Source of the DNA: Xanthostigma xanthostigma
Lineage: Eukaryota > Arthropoda > Insecta > Raphidioptera > Raphidiidae
Direction: 5' to 3'
Length of the DNA: 64,000 nucleotides
NCBI GenBank assembly: GCA_963575645.1
Contig: OY754465.1
Span: forward strand, 32,747,501 to 32,811,500
Below, piece by piece: positions 1 through 11,450 of this stretch. A model generated the notes under the pieces. That model saw only the letters and a list, made by a program, of their open reading frames with translations, was not told the DNA's origin and ran no database searches. The translations under genes and the position numbers were made by a program. Positions within the stretch are counted from its first letter, which is position 1, and each line of letters begins with the position of its first letter.

Positions 1-190
1 AAGTAAAATATTATTTTTTACTGTATTTTTCATTACAGTGACGACTGGGGGTGGTTTTGAGGGGTTGGAACTACCCTCACTTGATTACAGACCTCGGATT
101 CGTAAGCAGTGACTTCGAAAACCCCCGAGAGCCGATTTTTAACACAAAATTTTTATTTTTCAAAATGTTTTTCCACTGTTTCACTTGCGG

Positions 191-287
191 GTGTTTTTGA
201 GAGGGTTAAAACCAAGGGTGGTTTTAACCCTCTCAAAAGCACTCCGAAAATTGGAAAAAGTAGGGACTTTTTCCAATTTTCGGAGTG
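191..287. repeat. Two adjacent perfect hairpins
   Basis: Two inverted repeats stand back to back. The first (about 191-242) has an arm GAGAGGGTTAAAACCA with a 3-4 base loop, and its stem extends outward through TTTTG/CAAAA. The second (about 240-287) has a 22-bp perfect stem starting CACTCCGAAAATTGG and a 4-base AGGG loop. Both arms are exact by eye, which is unlikely by chance. They may be the folded end of a transposon or a small hairpin transcript. No coding sequence is visible around them. Confidence 0.7.
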
Positions 288-1812
288 AGGCGGAGGTTAG
301 CGGTGATAAATGTTCCTGAGGGTCTAAGGAATCAAGGAAAAAAAGATTTTTTGAAATCGGAGCTGTTCCACCACTTTTCCAGATTTAACCACTCTTATCT
401 GCAAAATCCGTATATATCATTGTAGATCTACTACATTACCTATTGTATGATTATTATAATTGTATGTAAATTTTTTTCGTATGAAAAGTAGCGCTGTACA
501 ATAATCAAAGATTAAACATGAAAATTATAATGATTTTATTAATTAATAACGATTGCTCGACAATGTATATGCCAAAAACCACAAAAAAAGTCATTTTTTC
601 GGTTTTTTCAATTTTCCCACAATTTTTTCCATTGCGTGTACCTTTTTTTCACTACTAATTGAAAGTAGACGTAACAACGAGTAAGTGTGCCAAATTTGAA
701 CTCTGTAGGTTGCGTAGTTTCAGGTGGGATTTTCGTTGAAAATTTTATTTTTTTTTACGAAAAAGTGGAATTTTAAAAAAACCTTAAAATATTTCCTTTC
801 AAAAAAATTACTACATCTTTATAATACCAAAAGGTATCTTTTAGCAAAGTTTGGCCTCAATTGATTTTTTGTTTCCGAAATAAAAAATAAAAAACCAAAA
901 AATCGGTTTTTTGCATTTTTTCGAAAAATTTTGAGGTTAGGGTAAAAATGGTTAATACAAAAGTTGTAGATCTTTTTATTATCTACAACTTTTACATTTA
1001 ACTTTTTTCGATAGAATGCATCGTTTAGCCAGAAATTGCAAAAAACTGATTTCAACCCCTAAAAAGCCACCCCATTCCACCCCGGATAGCAGCAGACTGT
1101 TCGATTTATTTTATCCTCTTTTAGAATATCTTATTCTACAATATCCCGGTGTCGGATTGCTGTAACTAATTTTTATTTTTTTTTCAATTTTTTCTGCTAT
1201 TTTTACTGGTCTATAAATAGAATTACTTGCCAACAATATTTTTTTCTACTAAATTTAGGATAGTTTTAGTCAATAAACATGTAGAAGCCATTGATAGTAT
1301 ACTGCGTATATACATTTTAACAATATGACGTCACAATTGTCAAAAACAAATTTAGTGCGTTTGCAGTCACGTGATTTTTTAAAATATTTTATCAATTTTG
1401 AATTGCTTATAACTAATTTAAAAAAAGTTTTTTGAAAGTTTTTCGCATCGATTATCCAATATTATTTATAAAAAAGTTTTAAAATACAATAAAAAAATCG
1501 AAAATTATTTTTTTTTCAAAAGCCTAATTCTGAATAAATAATATTTACTTAGAAGTTAGTTATGTTATTATTTTGAATTAAATTTGATTATGTAACTAAT
1601 TTTACGAAAATCTTGAATAGCACAGATAATTTTTATTTTTGTCAAATAAAACTTTTTGATTTCCCTCGTATAACTTTAGGCCGAAGAAAATTTTCTTTGG
1701 TGTTTTTAGAGGTTTTGGACGAAGCAGAACTTTTCCACAGAAAAAAATTTTTACTTCAATAATTAGCAAAAACAAATTCCATTTGTAAAGAACTTCCGTG
1801 GACACGCTGTAT
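288..1812. other. AT-rich stretch without recognised gene
   Basis: This stretch is very AT-rich with many A and T runs, and it contains only short chance reading frames. A segment near 940-1000 (TTGTAGATCTTTTTATTATC and its partial mirror) resembles the 'ttgtag...gatctacaac' motif in the arms of the 23.25-25.28 kb foldback, so part of it is probably old repeat. No gene, RNA or clear element boundary is seen. Confidence 0.5.
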
Positions 1813-1972
1813 ATTGACAAAAAATAATATAACAATCCGGATTTGGATCTTTTGTTATATTGATTTATATTTTTATATTATTTTTTGTCAATATATTATG
1901 GTCTAAAAAAATTGGTCGACAATTTTATTTATTTGAAGAGTTCTGTTCAGACGTTAATCAAAGATTTAAATC
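1813..1972 (+). repeat. Penelope-like element terminus (inverted dimer fragment)
   Basis: The signature that ends the better preserved Penelope-like element at 29.2-32.45 kb is present: a TTTTTTGTCAATATATT block, ATTGGTCGACAATTTTATTTATT, then AAGAGTTCTGTTCAGACG and TTAATCAAAGATTT. The TATTGACAAAAAATAATATAACAA stretch at its left, described here by position 1813-1836, is the mirror of the later TTGTTATATTG...TTTTTTGTCAATA part, so two termini face each other across the TCCGGATTTGGATC spacer. No coding remnant lies next to it. Confidence 0.6.
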
Positions 1973-2296
1973 TAAGACTTAATCGAGGATTTTTTTCATT
2001 TTGAAAATTAATAAAATGGCGGCATTTAAAATCTTACAACCGAATTTGCAAGGACAGATTGTTATAAAAGCTGAAGTTTTCAACCAAAACAAAAATTCTT
2101 TGATCAAGTCCTCTGGCTGCCCCTAGCCCTTAAACAATATAAATAATTCGATCCCCGCCCCAAAATGTTTCCGATTAACAATATTATAAAAAAACTAAAA
2201 TAAAAAAAAGAACATCAAAATCGGAGCTGTTCTTGTGGAGTTCGAAGTTTTGCCTGTTTTATGTATTCATTGACGTGACTAGTGGTAGAACTAGAG

Positions 2297-2595
2297 CAAG
2301 CCTGGGCAAATGGTGGCCCGCGGGCCGGATTCGGCCTGCAGTAGACTTTTGTCCGGCCCACGAAGCATTTTATAAATATAAGAGCGAGAAAAGTTTTCCA
2401 ATATAATTTGGCGTATAAAAAAAATTTTAGAAAAATAGCAAGAGCCACAACAGACGAAAAAAACCTATTCGTTGCGGAAATAAAAGGACCTTTTTTTTTG
2501 CTCTTCAAAATTTTTGTTTGGTCTCCAAGTTTTCGGCCCACGGTCATATTTTTATTAGCAATGTGGCCCGACGATCATAAGATTAGCCCCCCCTG
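2297..2595. mobile_element. Short non-autonomous hAT-like element
   Basis: The ends are CAAGCCTGGGCAAATGG and, inverted, CAGGGGGGGCTAATC, followed inside by TGGCCCGCGGGCCGG and near the right end by GTGGCCCGACGATC. The element is flanked by AACTAGAG (2289-2296) and AACGAGAG (2596-2603), an 8-bp target duplication with one mismatch. An 8-bp duplication and CA...TG-type ends with a CCCGCGGGCC subterminal block are typical of hAT elements. At 299 bp it cannot encode a transposase, and the open frames across it are incidental. Confidence 0.6.
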
Positions 2596-3105
2596 AACGA
2601 GAGCTTATTCATGTTAGCATAAAACCAATAATTTTGGCTTCCCAAGTGAGAAAAAGATAGGAGTATTATTTGTAAAAACTCACTTTGTATATTTTTACAA
2701 TATTTTTTTCCTTCCGAGGTACCTGCAGTGCAAAAAACGTGTTTTTACAAAAGGACTAATAAAAATAACCCTATTATTTTTGAAAAAAAAAACGGCGCAT
2801 GTGCAGAAAATAAGGTGCTATAACTTTATTTTTTCTATTACAGTAGTATACTTTTCAACCCAATTTATTATTCTAGTCACAATTTTTACAAAAAAGACAG
2901 AATTTTTAGGCGCAAACTAGAAATGTTTTGATGTGTGCATTTAAAAGCAATCATCAAAAAAGAAAACAAAACTGTAAAAATAACTGATGTAAAATTTTGA
3001 CACAAATCGAGAGTGTAGTAAAAATAAAATTATTAGAACGAGCTCACCGACAACGAAAAGTAAAATCATTGTTTTGTAACGATAAGTTTATTAACTTATT
3101 TCTAT
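2596..3105. other. AT-rich stretch without recognised feature
   Basis: Low-complexity A/T-rich sequence with no recognisable reading frame, RNA or element boundary. Confidence 0.4.
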
Positions 3106-3107
3106 TA

Positions 3108-3480
3108 AAGACTAGTAGCCCGATCCGGCTTCGCCTGGATTTTTAGATTGCCTTTAAAAGATAGATTATTATAGAATAATAGCCGTATTTGCGGGACGCT
3201 TTCAAATTTTAATAATAGCTATTACCCGCGAGTTCACACGCGATTGAGACAAAACACGGCAGTGACAACAGTATTGGAGCCTTCGGCTCCACCGTAATAC
3301 AATCTGGCTTCGCGGGGCTGCGACCCGTTTGGCAGCAACGGCAGTAGTGGAGCCTTCGGCTTCACCGTATTACAGTCTTGCCTCACGGGGCGTTGCCCCG
3401 CTTGTCAGCAACAAAGTGGAACCTCCGTATATGAAATAAAAAAGTACAGTTCCTATTTGTAATTTCAAAGTTGGACTCTA
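3108..3480 (+). repeat. GC-rich retroelement-like repeat with internal direct repeat
   Basis: It begins TAGTAGCCCGATCCGGCTTC and is far richer in GC than its surroundings. A unit of about 70 bp is repeated in tandem: GAGCCTTCGGCTCCACCGTA near 3280 and GAGCCTTCGGCTTCACCGTA near 3350, each followed by a GCGGGGC/ACGGGGC-rich hairpin and CAGCAAC. The opening resembles the 'ctagcccgccccggcttcgc' sequence common at non-LTR retrotransposon insertions in insects (recalled, not searched). No protein-coding capacity is left. Confidence 0.45.
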
Positions 3481-4001
3481 CAAGGCCCTTTTAGGGCTCT
3501 TGGACCCAAAGTCTCATTTTGTCATTCGATAGACAGAGCAAAATTATAAAAAGCCCATTTTAACATTTTTAGTCCGGCATACCCGATAAGAATAGGTATT
3601 AATCGGTAAACCGGTACCTATACATATAGATAAATACCGTTTTTGACATGACGTAGTGTTTTTTTTCAAAGCCTATCTATATTATAACCCGATTTTGAAA
3701 CGTCAAAAAATTGTTTTTAAAAGGATAAAATCGTTAAAAAATGAATAGACCTATCTAGATTAATTTTTCGCTTCCCGAAACCTACAGTAAACTTACAGTA
3801 AATTTTATTCACAACATTTGAGCTTTTTTCGAGAAGAAAAAGCTAGTTTAATTATAGTGTAACGTTATATATTATTAACACCATCTCTCAGTATAAAATT
3901 GAAAAGCTTGAATTTTGTTCAATAAGGTGTTTTGTAGATCACCTGTCTCACGAACTCGGCGATCTACCGACCGCCTTGATATAGCTATACCTGTCTATTA
4001 C

Positions 4002-4226
4002 CTATCTCGATTTCTTACCTTTACCTGACCTTGAAAATACTAGATTGTTACCAAGAACCGGAAACCATTTTGGCCCGGGAATTTTCGAGGCAAGTTTATA
4101 AAGTCTTCGTCTTTTCCAAAAAAACTTAAGATACCAGATCACTAAAACGGCACCCAAACCGTAAAATAATTGTCTAATTAAATTATGGTTCACAGACTCT
4201 ACATAAATTGGTTTATCTACTTCCAT
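4002..4226 (-). CDS. First exon of a family-4-like (CYP4) cytochrome P450
   Basis: The minus-strand frame starts at ATG 4226. It encodes a short polar N-terminus, a hydrophobic membrane anchor (about residues 17-36, ending in IWYLKFFW), a basic stop-transfer run (KRRR) and a proline-rich hinge with PGPKWFPVLGN. Anchor, basic cluster and (L/I)PGP hinge are the hallmark of microsomal P450 monooxygenases, bound to the ER and using NADPH-P450 reductase. The hinge and following GNN resemble insect CYP4. The frame stops soon after, so this is an exon rather than a gene. Plausible donors are CAG/GTAAAG and AAAG/GTAAGA near 4010-4020. No later exon (I-helix or heme Cys loop) is recognised between 1 and 4000, so the rest lies beyond the window's left edge, or this is an orphan exon. 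The P450 family is confident; CYP4 less so. Confidence 0.72.
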   Translation of the reverse strand: MEVDKPIYVESVNHNLIRQLFYGLGAVLVIWYLKFFWKRRRLYKLASKIPGPKWFPVLGNNLVFSRSGKGKKSR

Positions 4227-5468
4227 TATTTACGAAACACTATTTTAATTTCTTATTAAACCAAAAAAATATAAATTTATTTATTTATTTTTTTTTATTT
4301 TAGAGCCTCAACAGTAGGTTAAATGTTTCTAGTGCCCGATGATATAATGTTATGGCGATTATGACAAGTTATATACGAATTTTGAACAATCACATGAGCA
4401 ATAATATCATCACGTACGATATTAAACACATTTTTTTGCACTTGTCCCCTATAATAAAGATGATTTTCACATAATTTTCAAAATTTTACACTGTTCAATT
4501 TTGAGCAGGTTCACTTCTATATAATTGTAGACTGTGTTAGTTTTTCATACTTTTACTATAGCAATGGTAGTACTACAACGTTATTTATACTTCACGCATT
4601 TGTGCGAAATGGATAAATTTACTATCGGTATACAGACTTGAAAAGCAGCTACTTTACAGGAATAAGCAAAAAATATTTTTCACTACCTCCTATAAAATAT
4701 CCAAATTACATTATCGTATACAGACATGTAAAATGACCCATGACGCACTAGTACGGTAAATTAAAGCAAAACTAACGATACCAAGTCCATAAGAAATCTC
4801 TGTTAGTCTCTCAGTTGTTTTTTATAACTTATCATTATTCATTGTCACAAGAAAATTAAAAAATGAAGTGAAAAGCAGCTATTTTATAGGAGGTATGTGT
4901 AAAAAATGTCATATATATCTCGTGTGCAATGATATTACGATTCGTGTGACTGTTAAAATTTGTTAAGCTCGTTTAAAAGATGTCACAACCCATTACTACA
5001 CTTGGTATACAATCTATTAATTATTAATTTGCAATCACGAAAGTACGTAGAAGTTTGGGGTTTGTATCCCGACACTGATATATATTTGTAGTAAAAAAAA
5101 ATATTAAAGCGGTAATAAAATATAATATAGTTTTTATATTATTATTTTTAACACAAAGCGTTATGGTTTTCGACCGTTAATAATCATTTTTACTTCTTTT
5201 AACGACATTTATATAAACACAGATTTCCGTAAACGTTCCCACCATAAATTGTAATCATTATATTATCTATAGTTTATCATATTTTCCAGTAACGAATTCA
5301 AATCAACATATCCCTTTATCGTAAATTTTTTTGCAGCCTTGAAACTAATTAATAATGTTATTAAAATTATTCCACGTTCGCTATATTCACATATAATCAT
5401 TTAATACAACGAACATGATTCTCATAAAAATATTTTCATTTTCGCAATTATTTTTTAAGAAACAAATA
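4227..5468. other. Upstream region of the P450 exon
   Basis: This AT-rich region lies 5' of the P450 start on the minus strand and should hold its leader and promoter. A repeated AAAAGCAGCTA(C/T)TTTA motif occurs at about 4637 and 4872. No TATA box or initiator can be assigned with confidence and no coding frame is convincing. Confidence 0.35.
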
Positions 5469-5470
5469 TA

Positions 5471-6100
5471 CAGGGTGTCCCATAAAACAACATAAAACAA
5501 CCGCAGATTCTCCAATTCAAAATAAAACGATTAAGCGAAATATGCTTAGATAAAATGTTGCTCGTTTCCGAAATACAGGGTGTTGAAGTTGAAAACTGAA
5601 AAATTATTAATGTCCATAATTTTGTTAATACACCGTATAATTTTACTCAAATCGGCACACTTGTTAAATATCATAAAATGCACCTAACAATAAAAAATTA
5701 GTTCAGTACGCTCTACCAGTGGCGTACGGCAGGAGTAAGCAATACTTGTGCCCCTTCTAAATGTTACGCCGCTGTCTAAATTTTAATTTTGACTATAATT
5801 TTAATTTTTTTGATATTTTCTAAGTCAATAATGTGCACTTGTTAGTTTGTTGTAAAGTCATTGGTTTTCGAGATATTCGCAGTTAAAGATAGATAGACAT
5901 GTACTTTTTATGTGTATTATTATTAATAAAATTCATTTTTACAATTTTGTCTTAAAACCAAACAAAGTAGAAACTAATGTAATGAAATTTTTAAAAAATT
6001 TTTAAAAATTTCATTACATTAGTTTCTACTTTGTTTGGTGTTAAGACAAAATTGTAAAAATGAATATTATTAATAATAATACACATAATGGGACACCCTG
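5471..6100. mobile_element. Foldback MITE, CAGGGTGTCCC family, copy A
   Basis: It is bounded by CAGGGTGTCCCAT and the inverted ATGGGACACCCTG, with TA at both flanks (5469-5470, 6101-6102), as for Tc1/mariner-type insertions. The inner part (about 5890-6085) is a perfect-looking palindrome centred near 6000 on AAATTTTTAAAAAATTTTTAAAAATTT. Compared with copy B at 12663-13727, most of the outer right arm is missing, so this is a collapsed foldback. It is non-coding. Confidence 0.75.
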
Positions 6101-8460
6101 TATATGTATATTATCGCGTCACATTAAAATCTGAGCTGGGTAAAGCATCGATTATCGAGCACTCTCATAAATACCCGATTTATTCAAGCTACAATCATTT
6201 TTATTTTTTAAAATGCTTAAAAGCATCGAGCACTTACTAAAGTGTTTAAAAAATTAAGCATCGAGCATTAAGCATTTGAAAGTAACTTCTTAATTCTTAA
6301 CTTCTTCTTCTTCTTTTTAATTTATGAGTTATTATATAAATTTTGAACATGAACAATAATTCTAATTGATGAAAAAGTTTCGACTTAAAAAATTGATTTA
6401 TAATATCATACAAAATATGTTTTATTAACTCTCATTCAGCATTTAAAATGCTTATTAAGCATTTCACAATGCTAATGAGTAGCAAGTGTTCTAAATATCA
6501 GCATCTGGAATCTTTATTAGTGCTTTCAGCATTAGAATTATTTAAAGCATTATTGGAATCAGTAAGCTATTTAAAATGTGAAATGTCAACGAGGATCACG
6601 ACCAAAGGTACAAAGCCCGCAAATATTTGGTTTAATAGACAATGCAAGGTGACGAATAAGAATTCAGGTCTCATTCATATAATATGAATACGTCGACGCT
6701 AAAATAATTATTTCGTGGCCACATTTTGGCATCGGCTTTGTCAATTTGAGATAATAGATATAAGTATATTAATACAGAATTATTACGCAATTGTGAAAAA
6801 TTTCCTAATTGTATTAAAATTTGAATATGTTAAGAGTTAAGACTACACATTGTATTTAAATGTGCTTATTGTATTGTAATTTGTGAAATAAAATATAAAG
6901 GAGGAATCATTGCACTGTACTAATATATAAAACAAAAAGTTTGAATGTATGTTACCTCAAAACTCGTTTTAAAGTTTCTATTCATGTAGTAGACATTTTC
7001 TACGTACTTCAAGCATTTGTTTTTGTGTGACTACAGTCTAATGTTCTACATGGCAGGCAGTTCGAATACTACATTAGGCTGCTCCTGCATGTATGTAAAC
7101 TGTAATTTATGATCACAATCTAAGCTTACTGTCAAATCAATTTTTTTGATTATGCTTTCTGCAAACTAACATTGGAGTTGTTTGTTTTGCTAAAGAATGG
7201 ATAATAATAACATTTTTTCTAGCAGAAAAATCTAAAATTCGGTCAAAAGAGGGGTTAGCGAACGAAATATTAGATACGTTTTTAGGAAAAGGGGAAATTT
7301 TCCATGCTTGAACTAGAAAGAAACATTGAAATTTAGGTTTCCGCCGAAAACGATTTTTATAATCATTTCTTTGTCAAAACAAAATGGCACATCTGTCCCA
7401 AATATCTTTTCCAAGCAGTATTTTTTGTCGTTTACGAGAAGGCAATATTGATCAGCGTTTATAAGTTTATCTGATCAATTATTGTACACATAATGACGAC
7501 ACGGTCTCTAAATTTGTCGTCGTCTCCGTCGATAAGGCAGTTACGCATGACGTAAGCCCTCATGGGGGCAATAGAACAGAACAAAAGATGCGTGAGAGAT
7601 ATTTCTGTTCTATATATTATGTGTCTTTACGAGTGTGTGAATTCTACTATAGACGCATACATATAAAACATAACGTACATACGTTAGCATACAACCATTA
7701 AATACAAGTCGTTCACAAATATAGTGTGCTCGTAGCACATTTTTTTGTCTACTATTGGATTCTACGTTACAAATAGATAACAAAACAATTTTTACATGAT
7801 TTTTTGGAAGCTTTTTCTTCTAAAAAGAAATTCCCAAAAGTGTATATTTTTCACTGTAATTTTAAATATAAAATAATTCACGCTAGACATATTCAGCTGA
7901 TTGACAACTTGTGGTCGATCATGTTTACCGCTTCTTTAGACTTGAATTATACGGTACCTAGTAGTATAATATACAAACTGTTAAATTTTTTTTCCATAGA
8001 CATGCATCTCGTTATCTATTCGTGAAAGTGGCTTTTTGACGACATCAATGGCGTCTATACTAACTATTTTTAGATAAATACATTTTTAAATTCTAAATTA
8101 AAAGGAAGAATATATGAACGATATTTTATGTACGTTATTTGTTTAAATGGAAGGAACAATGTGTACTGTTCAAAATTATCAAAATTTGATAGTTGGAACG
8201 ACCCTATTAAGCTTCTCTAAGTAAAACTACTATAACTTTAATTATTCCCTAAGTAAAATGCTCACCATTAATTTTGATGTATAATTTTATTACAGCTGAA
8301 CTCGATTCTCAAAGAACACAAAAAATCGAGTTACGGAATTTTTTTCATAGAATAAAAAATATATAATGTTATAAAATGCATTCGAACATAAAAGTTCATG
8401 GTAAAAATTCGACTTAAAAATTATTCGAGATATGGAAGCCTGACATGAAGAAGTTCAGTT
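6101..8460. other. Gene-poor stretch without recognised element
   Basis: Repeated 'agcatt/aaagcat' words around 6180-6550 give a simple-sequence character (AAGCATCGAGCA, AAGCATTTC, CAGCATTAG). Short open frames at 6448-6687 and 7804-8025 have no recognisable domain. No RNA gene or inverted repeat was identified. Confidence 0.35.
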
Positions 8461-8520
8461 ATATACATTATTATTAGCTGTAAAAATTAATGATATTTAT
8501 CACATGACAAGCGAGATTAT

Positions 8521-8716
8521 AAAAAGTTAAATAATGTTAAAAATCTCTTGATGAAAAAATTTGAAATGAAAGATTTAGGCTATATTAAGAAATATCTAGG
8601 AATAAATACAAATTATGACTCAATAAATGGAAAAATGACTCCAGACCAATGAGAGTACATTGATTCACTAGAAAAAAAGTACAATATTGAAAACTGTATA
8701 CTCTATACCCTATAAT
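8521..8716 (+). pseudogene. Copia-type retrotransposon polyprotein fragment
   Basis: From about 8545 the frame reads LMKKFEMKDLGYIKKYLGI, then DSINGKMTPDQ, a stop, EYIDSLEKKYNIENCILYTL and a second stop. This is the stretch of Copia (Pseudoviridae-type) polyproteins just after the reverse-transcriptase YVDD region: KKFEMKDLG...YLGI, the DQ..YI..L.KKY.. segment, and the conserved N-C-Y before the RNase H domain. Only some 60 codons survive, with at least two in-frame stops and no LTR, integrase or catalytic YVDD nearby. It is a dead remnant. Confidence 0.75.
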
Positions 8717-8729
8717 CTGAATTATTCTG

Positions 8730-9700
8730 AGATTTCGTGATTGGAAGGCCTACTATAGCTTAAGGGACTGTTTCGTAAGGACATTGTTCATTTTAAAATG
8801 GAATTTGATACAGATGTTGCTCACAGGTAAATTCTATTTCTAAAATTGTCCGATTCATAAAAAATGGTTGGATAGGTACCTACCTACTTTAAAAATCCAT
8901 AGTAATAGTAGTATTAGACCAGTAACAGGAGAGTAAGAACAAGACTAAGTCGGAATTAAATAGGAGAAATCTAAAAATGATTTTAATCCCTTCAGTTTAC
9001 GCCTGAAATGAATCTACTAAGTTTTTCCCTTCCTGTTAGGTGTATATAGTAAAATAGTAAATTCCCGTGTAGGAATTACAGACCTATTCATGGGCTAACC
9101 AAGAATGGCGAAAAATTTGGAAAATTTGTTCACGCCCACCCTATAGAGGCTATTTTTGTCAAAAATAAAAACATATGAGGCGAAGTGCTCTAGTAAGAAG
9201 GGTACCTATTTAGGAAATCTGAAATTCCCGTATGCGATTTATAGACCTATCCATTGGCTATCTGAGTTAAAACCTTTGTAAAACCTGGAAACGGTCACCC
9301 TAAAAATATAATTTTTCCCTAAAAAAGAACTCGAAAAAAATATTTGCATTCAGTTTTTCCAAAATTTTTTGACAGAGGTTGATAGTTCACATATACCTAA
9401 GTTTATATATGTATGAGTTTTAAATATTCAATGAACACCCATCTTACTAGAGCACTCTGCATCAACTTTTTCCATTTTTAGCCCAAAAGTATTATCTTGA
9501 CAAAATTATCTCTGTAGGTTGAACGTTTCCATTTTTACTCAAATGGTACTAGTTTGATTCTTATGTAGAATAGCTATTTAGGATATGGATTAATTTTTTT
9601 TCTGTAGAAATTTTTTTTTTGTACTATAGTTTTGTACATAGGTACCTAAAATGTTTTTAATAGAATCCATAGATTGAGATTTAAAAAAAAAAAACGACAC
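8730..9700. other. Unassigned stretch
   Basis: AT-rich sequence with related direct segments: ATTCCCGTGTAGGAATTACAG and ATTCCCGTATGCGATTTATAG, each followed by ACCTATTCAT/ACCTATCCATT and GGCTA, near 9060 and 9225. This suggests a diverged two-unit repeat. No gene is recognised. Confidence 0.35.
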
Positions 9701-9702
9701 TT

Positions 9703-9926
9703 ATAATTATTAATAAGAATCGCAGGATTGTGGACAAAAAGTTCTTTATTCAATGTACGACGTTTCGTCTATAAATTTAGACTTTTTCCAGTACAATTAA
9801 TGTGAAAAAAAAAATTCACATTACCTAATTGTACCTACTTGAAAAAGTCTAAATTTATAGACGAACCGTCGTACATTGAATAAAGAACTTTTTGTCCACA
9901 ATCCTGCGATTCTTATTAATAATTGT
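9703..9926. repeat. Foldback with GAAACGTC motif (PLE-terminus-like)
   Basis: Two arms of about 107 bp (starting TTATTAATAAGAATCGCAGG and its mirror) surround a short A-rich centre near 9815. On the minus strand the left arm contains CTGGAAAAA, a perfect stem GTCTA...TAGAC and then GAAACGTC, all enclosed by GTAC...GTAC. This arrangement of a CTGA-like box, a hairpin and GAAAC recurs in several palindromes of this window and resembles the hammerhead-like motif reported from termini of Penelope-like elements. It is non-coding. Confidence 0.6.
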
Positions 9927-11450
9927 ATCGATGGACACGATTTCTAATATATAGACACTTATAATAATAATAATTGGAGCCAAAGCGCTCGATTCAAGAT
10001 TAAGGATTATTTTGAAATAGAATTTGGAGCTTAATGTCAAATGAAATGCGTGGCTCATTACTTATCATTTTAACCTCTACAGCATTTTTGTAGACAATTT
10101 TCTGATGGCAGAGATTATTTTTGAGGTTTTGTTATTTTAATAGAAAAAACATGTGTTTTTTGAGTATAAATCTGCACGCAGCGGTTCAAACTCACCTAGC
10201 AGGAGGGCGAAAACTTAGTAGATTCATTTCAGATATGAACTTTTTCCCCTAATTAATTCCGAACTAAAATCTCTAACTACTGTTCTATATAGCAATACTC
10301 GTTTATTTCTTTGAAAATTGCAATTAAAATGTATAAGCAACAGACGTTGCTTCGCAATTATTTGACAGGCCTGCCGAATGACGTTATCTCTGCTCTGAAA
10401 ACCTTGACCTATACGAAATTAAACGAATTATGACGAACGTACTTGTTTGTGCATACCCCCTGTATATATATCACATCTTTCTCTACGTTGTCCCGTCATA
10501 GCATTCTTTATCTATCGTTCTAGCAGGGTCTTTAGTATGAGAACAGATCATCCATACAAAAGACAAATAAGATTGGGAACATCGATTGAAGCAAAAAGTT
10601 TTCATCCAACAAACTTTTGTATCAATCTTAAGGTGATATTTCTCATAGACGCCAATCGTCTATGTGGCGTCATCTGATGTCGCAAAGCTCCCTTTTGTTT
10701 TTCAGATTATTACTTTGCCAAACTGAATCATAATGAACTCTGGATGCTGGAATAACTATATTAAAAAAAACACACACTCTAACAGTTGTAACATCTTACG
10801 GAAGACATTTAATATTGAAGTAGAATCGATTCCCTTTTTTAGAATTCATAAAATTTCGCACTATTTTATTAAAATATATTTTATTCAGGAAAAAATAATA
10901 ATCGTTGGTGATGCCATTTGCTTGGCACTTTTACGAGGGTGTCAACGAGATCTCGACAATTCGATTTATATTTCGTCTTGAAATACGAGAGTGTCGGGAT
11001 TTTTCGGCGGCAACACTATTAGCTGTCGATTAATATTTAAAATAGTAAATAAATAAAATTTCAATTTGGTTATCTTTTCAACTTTGATCTAAGATATTTC
11101 AGAAACCATGCATTTAAGCCTACTACTTTATTATGTAAAAAATTCTCCAAACGAGATCATTCATCTGTTTCTGTCAGAAAAATATAGTGTTGTTGGTAAA
11201 TAACAAAATTGTGTGTATCAGCGACAGCGCTATTTATTCAACCCCTAAAACTTGCAAATTTCTAATTCAAAATTTAAGCAAGGAAATGTATGGAAAGTTT
11301 TACGCTACTTTTATTTACTAGACTTATACATATTTTAACAAGATCAGTTTGATAAATATTATTATCTATTATTAATTTGGGAAGAATTCAAAATTTACAT
11401 GTTATTTAAAACAATGCGCTATCAGATAAATATCATAATGTATATATTAT
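9927..11450. other. Unassigned stretch with one short repeat
   Basis: Around 10335-10410, GACAGGCCTGCCGAATGACG is related to the inverted termini of the 51.32-51.83 kb element (GACAGGTCCGTCGGATGACG), so a third, partial copy lies here. The frames at 10447-10677 and 10733-10981 show no domain. Nothing else was identified. Confidence 0.4.

Noticed and set aside
2215-2547. Minus-strand frame of 110 codons
   Set aside because: It spans the hAT-like MITE at 2297-2595 and part of its flank; no domain, and the element's boundaries lie inside it.
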